Origin: an uncultured Bacteroidales bacterium
Lineage (GTDB): Bacteria > Bacteroidota > Bacteroidia > Bacteroidales > WCHB1-69
Reading direction: 5' to 3'
Length of the DNA: 12,502 nucleotides
NCBI GenBank assembly: GCA_937901455.1
Contig: CALDIA010000207.1
Span: 1-12,502 of the forward strand
The notes beneath the pieces were generated by a model that was not told the origin of the DNA, did not search any database, and saw only the letters and a program-made list of their open reading frames with translations. The number at the start of each line of letters is the position of its first letter. The first letter of the stretch is position 1. The position numbers were made by a program, and so were the translations under genes. Shown in pieces: positions 7,155 to 12,502 of the stretch.

Positions 7155-8798
7155 ATGAAAGAGAATCAAACACATGATAAAAAGTCTTTAAGGGCTGTGA
7201 GCGGTAAAACAGCTGACTTCGATGAAATAGCAAAAGATTGTGTGGCATTCGCAAATAGGGATGGCGGACATTTATCTATAGGTATTGAAGATAATCAGGA
7301 GTTGCCGCCAGATAAACAACGCGTTTCTGAAACATTGAAAGAGACCGTCGTGAAACGCATAAATGAGAGGACAATAAATGTTGCTATTATTCCGTGTGTT
7401 GTGACTGCTGAAAACGGCGGAGAATATTTGGATTTGGAGATATTGCAATCGGTGGTATCCATTGCTTCAACAACAAAAGGTGGGTATTTTATTCGCGACA
7501 ATGACGAGAGTAAGCCTATCGCTCCTGATGAATTGTTGAGGGCAATCACGGATAAGCCATCGTATTCATGGGAAACAAAGGTTACCTTAAAATACAAGGT
7601 TGAACAATGCGACCTTAATAAACTTGATAGGCTAATAGAAAAGATAAGAAACTCGGATAGGGTGTCAACCTTCGTGAAGGAGAAGTCCACAGATGAAATA
7701 CTTGAATATTATTCTCTAGTGAGCGATGATGGCTTTTTGACGAATTTGGGTGTTCTGTGGTTGGGGACACAACCGCAGCGAGCAAGACTTCTTTATAGTC
7801 CTACAGTACAGTTTATCAGATATGACAACGGTGGCAATAAAGTGTTTAAGCAAGTATGGGATGACTATACGCTTAACCCTGACGAGTTGCTTACGGCAAT
7901 ATGGAATGGCATTCCTGACTGGAGAGAAATAAATGAAGTGTCTGACGGCCTTTGGAGAAAAGAGATTCCTGCATATGACGAGAAGGTTGTCAGAGAAATT
8001 CTTTGCAACTCAATCGCCCATAGGCCATACACGACTCGTGGCGATGTCTTTATCAATATTTACCCTGATAGAATGGTGGTTGTGAACCCTGGACGTTTGC
8101 CTTTGGGTGTTACACCAAATAATATCCTTAGAACAACCGTGAAGAGAAACAAAGAGCTGTCCCGTTTGTTTTATGCGTTGCACATCATGGAAGGCGAAGG
8201 TTCTGGGTACGATTTGATGTACGAGACGCAATTATCTCTGGGAAAAAGTATTCCAATGGTTAAGGAGGGAGACGATTATGTAACGGTAACGGTGGAAAGG
8301 AAAATAGTATCGAAAGAAGCCTCTCGTATATTCGATTATTTACAATATGCTTATCCTGAAGTTGTCGGTCATCAAAAGTCCATGATAGCTTTTGGACTCA
8401 TCCTTCAAGAAGAAATCATTTCGGCGGAATTGTTGTCTAAGAAACTTCAACTTCATGAATCAGACAGGCTTCGATCATACGTCGACATACTTTGTTCGAA
8501 GAATATTGTCTTGACTCGTGGTCGAGGGAAAGGTACCAAGTATTATGTTAACCCTGAAATTATATCTAACTCGAAGGCAAATATTAAGACAACATTAAAA
8601 ACCATTGAACCATACAGACTAAAGGAGTTGATATTGCAAGACTTGAAATATCATCCACACAGTCTTGTTTCAGAGATGAGCGTTCGTTTGCCCGATATAT
8701 CCTTTACGGAACTCCAGAAACATGTTCGAAAGATGGCCATAACGGGCGAAGTGGCTTACGAGGGCGGCAGGAAGTACAGACGTTACTCCTTACCATAG
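7155..8798 (+). CDS. AlbA_2 (Schlafen-type) and RecG-C-like ATPase domain protein
   Basis: A 547-residue protein with the architecture often annotated as a putative DNA-binding protein, transcriptional regulator or RecG-like protein. The N-terminal AlbA_2 domain shows CVAFANRDGGHLSIGIED at 29-46. The usual EFK motif near the start is absent; the sequence reads THDKKSLRAVSG instead. A GHKL-like module (HATPase_c_4) follows at about 277-320, with VVREILCNSIAHR and DRMVVVNPGRLPLG, then EGEGSGYDLMYE at 346-357. The C-terminal ~150 residues look like winged-helix segments (SAELLSKKLQLHESDRLRSY and VSEMSVRLPDISFTEL). Such proteins are found in defence islands and near mobile elements, and the exact function is unknown. 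It sits between relics of the two neighbouring polysaccharide genes, so it was probably inserted between wecG and the epimerase gene. Confidence 0.75.
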   Translation: MKENQTHDKKSLRAVSGKTADFDEIAKDCVAFANRDGGHLSIGIEDNQELPPDKQRVSETLKETVVKRINERTINVAIIPCVVTAENGGEYLDLEILQSVVSIASTTKGGYFIRDNDESKPIAPDELLRAITDKPSYSWETKVTLKYKVEQCDLNKLDRLIEKIRNSDRVSTFVKEKSTDEILEYYSLVSDDGFLTNLGVLWLGTQPQRARLLYSPTVQFIRYDNGGNKVFKQVWDDYTLNPDELLTAIWNGIPDWREINEVSDGLWRKEIPAYDEKVVREILCNSIAHRPYTTRGDVFINIYPDRMVVVNPGRLPLGVTPNNILRTTVKRNKELSRLFYALHIMEGEGSGYDLMYETQLSLGKSIPMVKEGDDYVTVTVERKIVSKEASRIFDYLQYAYPEVVGHQKSMIAFGLILQEEIISAELLSKKLQLHESDRLRSYVDILCSKNIVLTRGRGKGTKYYVNPEIISNSKANIKTTLKTIEPYRLKELILQDLKYHPHSLVSEMSVRLPDISFTELQKHVRKMAITGEVAYEGGRKYRRYSLP

Positions 8799-8976
8799 TT
8801 TTTTCTTTTGTTGATTGGCAGAAAAAGGTTGTTTCTTTAATTAATGCCAAAAGAAAAGAATTGTAAATAGTTGATAATAATAAAGTTATTTTGTTTCTTT
8901 ATGTAAATAAACCAAAAGAAAAAGGAAGTACAGGCGGTAAAAGTAACACGGATAATCAACTATGCAACGTTGAAAT
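8799..8976. repeat. AT-rich spacer with inverted and direct repeat motifs
   Basis: TTTTCTTTTG at 8801-8810, right after the AlbA_2 stop, is exactly complementary to CAAAAGAAAA at 8848-8857. The inner segments GGCA and TGCC can also pair, giving a bulged hairpin that could act as a weak terminator. The right half of this structure recurs: TTGTTTCTTTA followed by CCAAAAGAAAA occurs at 8829-8857 and again at 8891-8922, with a short variable spacer. No gene is visible in this stretch. Binding-site or end-repeat functions are possible but unproven. Confidence 0.4.
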
Positions 8977-9039
8977 ATGCAAATCTTCAACATCAAAATC
9001 GAAGTTGCCCCAAGGTATTTAAGATACATTAAGATATAA
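8977..9039 (+). pseudogene. Relic of the 5' end of wecG
   Basis: From ATG 8977 the frame reads MQIFNIKIEVAPRYLRYIKI and stops at TAA 9037-9039. The intact wecG-like gene at 6279 starts MNIFNIKIEFDPKVLRDTIE. About 42 of the first 60 bases are identical without gaps. The rest of the gene is missing, and the sequence runs within 20 bases into the leader of the epimerase gene. Together with the epimerase relic at 7027-7146 it brackets the AlbA_2 gene, giving the order wecG, epimerase relic, insert, wecG relic, epimerase. Confidence 0.75.
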
Positions 9040-9084
9040 GATAAAAGAACAAAAAGCTTGGGCCAAAGCAAGAATCATCAAATT

Positions 9085-10026
9085 ATGAACATACTTATTA
9101 CCGGCATCCACGGCTTCGTGGGCTCCAACTTAGTAGCCGCTTTGAAGGACGGCAACATCATTTATGGTCTCGACATCGTTGCGCCCGAGAAAGAAGGCGT
9201 GGTCAAAACCTATTCATGGGATTATTTGGAGCAAGGCAAAATCCTCGAAGTGGATACCATCATCCATCTGGCAGGGAAAGCACACGACACCAAGAACCAG
9301 ACCGAAGCCGAGGTCTACTTCAAAGTGAACACAGGGCTGACGCAGAAGATATTCGACTACTTCCTGGCGCATGAGGGCATCAAGAAGTTCGTGTTCTTCA
9401 GCACGGCCAAGGCTGCTGCGGATAAGGTGGATGGGGTGCTGACGGAGGATGTGGTGCCAAGTCCTGTGGGGCCTTACGGAGAATCCAAAATTGCCGCCGA
9501 AAAATACATTCAAGAGCATCCCGCCACCGACAAAAGGGTGTATATCCTGCGCCCATGCATGATTCACGGACCAGGCAACAAGGGCAACCTCAACTTGCTC
9601 TACAACGTGGTCAAGAAAGGCATACCATGGCCTTTGGGTGCTTTTGACAACCGTCGGACTTTCACTTCCATCGACAACCTCTCGTTTGTCATCAACGGCT
9701 TGCTGACACGAGATGTGGCTTCGGGCATCTACAACATTGGTGACGACGAAGCGCTTTCGACCAACGAACTGATTGAAATCATCTGTCAAAGCCTTGGCAA
9801 GAAAGCCCACATCTGGAAGCTGTCCAAGGGTTTCATGACTAAAATGGCCAAGGTCTGTGGCAAGCTTCATCTGCCTTTGGACGAGGAACGTCTGCGCAAA
9901 CTGACCGAAAACTATATCTCTTCCAATGCGAAGATTAAGTCAGCATTGGGCATCGAAACCCTGCCTGTGGCTGCTCGCGACGGACTGATGAAAACCTTGA
10001 ACAGTTTTAAAGAAGAACAACGATGA
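9085..10026 (+). CDS. NAD-dependent epimerase/dehydratase (extended SDR), sugar nucleotide enzyme
   Basis: A 313-residue extended short-chain dehydrogenase. MNILITGIHGFVGSNL carries the GxxGxxG NAD-binding loop, TIIHLAGKAHD is the second conserved block, and PYGESKIAAEKY holds the catalytic YxxxK. FFSTAKAAA supplies the Ser/Thr region. YILRPCMIHGPGNKGNL is the substrate-loop block. It acts on a UDP- or other nucleotide-linked hexose, as a 4-epimerase, reductase or dehydratase; the closest functional analogues are WbpV/GalE-like enzymes in O-antigen loci. ATG 9085 is chosen rather than TTG 9058, because the relic at 7054 aligns at this ATG. Its stop overlaps the start of the initiating transferase by ATGA, a pairing common in Bacteroidales polysaccharide loci, where the epimerase provides the primer sugar. 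It appears intact and is GC-richer than the inserts. Confidence 0.9.
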   Translation: MNILITGIHGFVGSNLVAALKDGNIIYGLDIVAPEKEGVVKTYSWDYLEQGKILEVDTIIHLAGKAHDTKNQTEAEVYFKVNTGLTQKIFDYFLAHEGIKKFVFFSTAKAAADKVDGVLTEDVVPSPVGPYGESKIAAEKYIQEHPATDKRVYILRPCMIHGPGNKGNLNLLYNVVKKGIPWPLGAFDNRRTFTSIDNLSFVINGLLTRDVASGIYNIGDDEALSTNELIEIICQSLGKKAHIWKLSKGFMTKMAKVCGKLHLPLDEERLRKLTENYISSNAKIKSALGIETLPVAARDGLMKTLNSFKEEQR

Positions 10027-11020
10027 CTGGGTGGATTTACTTGATTATCTCCGCTATCCTTGTAATAGCGGAGTTGGTTTATTTTAAGGTCGCCGACAAA
10101 TTCAATATCATCGATAAGCCTAACCTTCGCTCGTCGCACACCCACATCACCTTGCGTGGCGGCGGCATCATTTTCCTTTTCGGTGCTTGGCTGTGGGCGG
10201 CTTTCTTCGGATTGCAGTATCCCTGGTTCATGGTTGGTTTGACGGCTATAGCCATTATCAGCTTCATCGACGATGTGCATTCTGTTCCCAACTGGGCGAG
10301 GCTCATCGTTCAGTTCACGGCCATGTTCCTGATGTTTTATGAGTTGGACATTCTTCGATGGGACATGTGGTGGTTGGTTCTCATCGCATGGATTGTCTGC
10401 GTGGGAATCATCAATGCCTACAACTGCATGGATGGCATCAACGGCATCACTGGGGCTTATTCCTTGCAGTGTTGCTGCCCTTGCTTTATGTCAACTACAA
10501 GACCCGTTTCATCGACATGCCTTTCCTTATTGTGACGGGCTTGGCCGTTTTGGTCTTCTGTTTCTACAATTTCAGGAAAAAAGCCAAATGTTTCGCTGGT
10601 GATGTGGGTGCCATCGGTGTGGCTTTTATCCTCATTTTCGCCGTGGGCAAACTGATGGTTGTCGAGAACGACCTCACCTATATCGTCTTTTTCACGGTTT
10701 ACGGTGTAGATACGGTGCTTACCATCTGTCACCGCATCTTGTTGCACGAGCATTTAGGCGAGGCACATCGTAAGCACGCCTACCAAATTATGGCCAACGA
10801 ATTGAAGATGCCGCACACCTTGGTGTCGGCCATTTATATGCTCATGCAACTCGCCATCTCCTTTGGGATGATATTGCTTCCAATGAAGCATTGGGTTTAT
10901 ATGTGCGTCATGTTTGCCGTTTTTGGCAGTGCCTATTTGCTGTTCATGAGAAAATACTATTATTTGCATGAAGTATACCTCAAATCCAAGAACAATGGAA
11001 CTCTTATTGCGAAAATATAA
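10023..11020 (+). pseudogene. WecA/WbpL-like undecaprenyl-phosphate sugar-1-phosphate transferase, frameshifted
   Basis: A multi-span membrane enzyme of the MraY/WecA superfamily that starts glycan assembly by moving a sugar-1-phosphate onto undecaprenyl phosphate. The first frame (10023 to the TGA at 10533-10535) has KPNLRSSHTHITLRGGGIIF, SFIDDVHSVPNWARL and NAYNCMDGINGITGAYSL. The second frame continues LPLLYVNYKTRF, FAGDVGAIGVAF and HRILLHEHLGEAHRKHAYQ. Together they give a normal ~332-residue enzyme with every catalytic motif. The break lies at about 10464-10467. Inserting one G after TCCTTG would give TCC TTG GCA GTG TTG CTG and restore a continuous reading. It is either a true null mutation or a sequencing/assembly error. 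Loss would stop the polymer being initiated unless another initiating enzyme exists elsewhere. The ATGA overlap with the epimerase indicates coupling. Confidence 0.85.
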
Positions 11021-11147
11021 GGTATCAGTAGCTTTATTTTATCTCGCATCCTGTTCTTGATATTCTTAAATCTGCTGCAAAAACTTGTGAAATGATAATA
11101 GATCCAGGGGAAATCTATTCTTTGCAACTAATAAACAACATAACTAT
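11021..11147. other. Short spacer, possible gene remnant
   Basis: The spacer between the initiating transferase and the aminotransferase has different composition from both. After TAG 11029-11031 one plus frame is open and reads HPVLDILKSAAKTCEMIIDP before running out of frame into the next gene. I cannot link it to any family. TATTCTTTG at 11116-11124 is one base longer than a Bacteroidetes -7 box and has no matching -33 element. Confidence 0.3.
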
Positions 11148-12422
11148 ATGTCATACAAACCAAAAAACCGAATTTACCTCTGCCTCGCCCACATGAGCGA
11201 GGCTGGCCTCGAACAGAAATATATCAAGGAGGCGTTTGACACCAACTGGGTGGCTCCTCTTGGACCCAATGTGAATGGATTTGAAAAAGATCTGGAGGAA
11301 TTCGTCAACGGCGTTAAGGTCCCTGAGCTTGTCGAAGGGCCGACCAATAATGACGGCGTTTCGACAGGCTCAACGACCTGCTTGAACAAGCGTGTCGTCG
11401 CCCTGTCATCTTGCACAGCTGCCATTCATCTGGCATTGTTGGAGTTGGGCGTGGGGTCGGGCGATGAGGTGCTGTGCCAGTCGTTCTCGTTCTGCGCTTC
11501 CACCAACCCCGTCGTCTACTGTGGTGCCCGCCCCGTTTTCGTCGATTCCGAAAAAGACACTTGGAACATCGACCCCGACCTGCTGGAAACGGCCATCCAA
11601 GACCGTATCGCCACGACGGGCAAGACTCCCAAGGCCATCATTGTCGTCGATCTCTACGGAATGCCGGCCAAATGGGACGAGTTGGAACAGATTGCCAGCC
11701 GATACAACATCCCCATCATCGAGGATGCCGCCAACGCTTTAGGGTCGTTTTATAAAGGTCGGCCTTGCGGCTCTTTTGGCGAAATCGCCACTTACTCCTT
11801 CAACGGTAACAAGATTATCACCACCAGCGGTGGAGGAGCGCTCGTCTGCAAGGATGACGAGACCAAACGGAAGGCCGTCTTCCTGGCGACGCAGGCCAAA
11901 GAGCCGTGCCTGCACTATGAGCACCAGACCATCGGCTTCAACTATCGGATGAGCAACGTCTGCGCAGGCATCGGTCGGGGACAGATGACGGTGCTTCAAG
12001 AGCATGTCGACCATCATCGCCATGTCCACCAGCTTTACACGGAGTTGCTGGATGGCGTGGCAGTTCATGCGAATCCCTCGGAACAGTACGAAAGCAATTT
12101 TTGGCTTACCACCATCACTTTCCCTAAGGAACTCGACGTGGAAGCCTTGTGTAGAACGCTAGATGCCGCCGGTATTGAGGCGCGACCCCTGTGGAAACCC
12201 ATGCACAAACAACCCGTCTATCGGGGAGTTGAGAGTTTAGAGTTTAGAGTTGAGAGTTTGCCTAATGGCATCGTTCGCCAGACTTCGGACAGAAGTGTTG
12301 CCTATATCAACGGCGTTTCGGAGTCGCTCTTCAAGGTGGGCATGTGCCTGCCCAGCGGTCCCTATGTCACGGACGAGGACGTGCATTACATCGTGGACTG
12401 TATCAAGGAAGCGATGGAATAA
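11148..12422 (+). CDS. DegT/DnrJ/EryC1/StrS PLP-dependent sugar aminotransferase
   Basis: A 424-residue aminotransferase that converts a 4-keto or 3-keto nucleotide sugar to the amino sugar using PLP. MSEAGLEQKYIKEAFDTNWV is the typical start of the family. SSCTAAIHLAL (87-97), QSFSFCAS, VVDLYGMPA, IEDAANALGS (191-200, with D193) and SFNGNKIITTSGGG (217-230, PLP Lys at 222) follow, then RPLWKPMH. The protein is longer than the usual ~375-390 residues because of two in-frame inserts. Residues ~58-79 (PELVEG...STGST) come from a palindromic repeat, and residues ~360-385 include a stretch from a 7-bp tandem repeat. Neither hits a catalytic motif, so activity may survive. gmd follows 37 bases downstream, so its substrate could be GDP-4-keto-6-deoxymannose, as in perosamine synthesis, but the evidence is only contextual. 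Confidence 0.92.
   Translation: MSYKPKNRIYLCLAHMSEAGLEQKYIKEAFDTNWVAPLGPNVNGFEKDLEEFVNGVKVPELVEGPTNNDGVSTGSTTCLNKRVVALSSCTAAIHLALLELGVGSGDEVLCQSFSFCASTNPVVYCGARPVFVDSEKDTWNIDPDLLETAIQDRIATTGKTPKAIIVVDLYGMPAKWDELEQIASRYNIPIIEDAANALGSFYKGRPCGSFGEIATYSFNGNKIITTSGGGALVCKDDETKRKAVFLATQAKEPCLHYEHQTIGFNYRMSNVCAGIGRGQMTVLQEHVDHHRHVHQLYTELLDGVAVHANPSEQYESNFWLTTITFPKELDVEALCRTLDAAGIEARPLWKPMHKQPVYRGVESLEFRVESLPNGIVRQTSDRSVAYINGVSESLFKVGMCLPSGPYVTDEDVHYIVDCIKEAME
11318..11378. repeat. PELVEG-type palindromic element inserted in the aminotransferase frame
   Basis: The left arm at 11318-11338 begins GGTCCCTGAGCTTGTCGAAG. The right arm at 11358-11378, read in reverse complement, begins GGTCGTTGAGCCTGTCGAAA. 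The arms match at 16 of 21 positions and are separated by about 19 bases. The element is read in frame as VPELVEG...VSTGSTT. It replaces what is normally a short loop between the first helix and the SCTAAIHL block. The core CTGAGC(T/C)TGTCGAAG looks like a dispersed palindromic repeat that I recall from many bacterial genomes, often giving PELVEG peptides in proteins. Confidence 0.7.
12226..12260 (+). repeat. Five tandem 7-bp units inside the aminotransferase gene
   Basis: The sequence is five consecutive heptamers: GAGTTGA, GAGTTTA, GAGTTTA, GAGTTGA, GAGTTTG. It is read as VESLEFRVESL in the aminotransferase. The flanks (QPVYRG before, INGVSESLFKVGMC after) are normal family sequence. Since 7 is not a multiple of 3, gain or loss of one unit would shift the frame about 65 residues before the stop. 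Confidence 0.8.
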
Positions 12423-12459
12423 GTGGAATAGAAAGTTATCAATAAATAAATAGCGTATA

Positions 12460-12502
12460 TGTCAAAAACAGCATTAATCACCGGCATCACGGGGCAAGAC
12501 GG
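12460..12502 (+). CDS. gmd: GDP-mannose 4,6-dehydratase, first 14 codons
   Basis: The gene runs off the window. MSKTALITGITGQDG is the near-invariant start of Gmd, including the GxTGQDG NADP-binding loop that distinguishes it from other extended SDR enzymes. Gmd converts GDP-D-mannose to GDP-4-keto-6-deoxy-D-mannose, the precursor of GDP-fucose, GDP-rhamnose, GDP-colitose and GDP-perosamine. It starts 37 bases after the aminotransferase stop, so the two are probably co-transcribed. The rest of the gene is not visible, so intactness cannot be judged. Confidence 0.85.

Noticed and set aside
9214..9870. Minus-strand 218-codon open frame
   Set aside because: Antisense shadow of the epimerase gene with no recognisable motif.
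10358..11020. Treating the second frame of the WecA-like gene as its own gene
   Set aside because: Its N-terminal part before about 10468 is an out-of-frame reading of the first frame; only the C-terminal part matches the family, so it is one broken gene.
11116..11124. TATTCTTTG as a promoter of the aminotransferase
   Set aside because: It has a one-base longer spacer than TAnnTTTG and no -33 element at the right distance.
11392..11755. Two alternative plus-strand open frames inside the aminotransferase
   Set aside because: They are Arg/Pro/Ser-rich out-of-frame readings of a GC-rich coding region.
1..12502. CRISPR array, tRNA, rRNA, transposase or integrase genes
   Set aside because: None was seen; the only repeats are the short ones listed, and no reading frame shows transposase or recombinase motifs.

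Overview
The window looks like part of a surface-polysaccharide (capsule or O-antigen) locus of a Bacteroidales bacterium. I infer this from the gene set: a LicD transferase, a GT4 and a GT26 glycosyltransferase, an NAD-dependent sugar epimerase followed by a WecA/WbpL-type initiating sugar-phosphate transferase, a DegT aminotransferase and the start of a GDP-mannose 4,6-dehydratase. Start codons lack clear Shine-Dalgarno sequences, and one TAnnTTTG-type -7 box is visible. The genus cannot be fixed from the sequence alone. Nearly all genes lie on the + strand, and several are joined by ATGA stop/start overlaps.

Layout. 1-~248 is AT-rich and open on the minus strand, encoding an Asn/Pro-rich stretch. 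It is fused abruptly to a 5'-truncated Asp/Glu racemase-family gene, so it is either a real junction or an assembly chimera. 241-2827 holds the racemase, LicD and a GT4 glycosyltransferase. The GT4 gene changes base composition midway and is followed by a leftover C-terminal fragment of a second GT (2838-3062). 3124-6219 is a non-polysaccharide insert with a TIR-like/deoxyribosyltransferase-like protein, then an overlapping pair of an ABC/OLD-type ATPase and a small putative PD-(D/E)xK nuclease. It resembles an anti-phage module. 6279-7013 is a wecG/tagA-type glycosyltransferase.

7155-8798 is a second insert, an AlbA_2 (Schlafen-type) plus RecG-C-like ATPase protein. It is bracketed by relics: a copy of the start of the downstream epimerase lies on its left, and a copy of the start of wecG lies on its right. 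9085-11020 is the epimerase and the initiating transferase, the latter broken by an apparent one-base deletion. 11148-12422 is a DegT aminotransferase carrying two unusual in-frame repeat insertions, a PELVEG-type palindrome and five tandem 7-bp units. gmd begins at 12460 and runs off the end.

How the parts fit: Gmd, the aminotransferase and the epimerase would make nucleotide sugars. The WecA-like enzyme would start the lipid-linked unit, the GT4 and GT26 enzymes would extend it, and LicD would decorate it. The TIR-like, ATPase/nuclease and AlbA_2 genes have no evident polysaccharide role and look like defence or regulatory cargo carried in a frequently recombining locus. The ATPase/nuclease pair is the best candidate for an incompletely described system. 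The recombination scars are the most distinctive structural signals.
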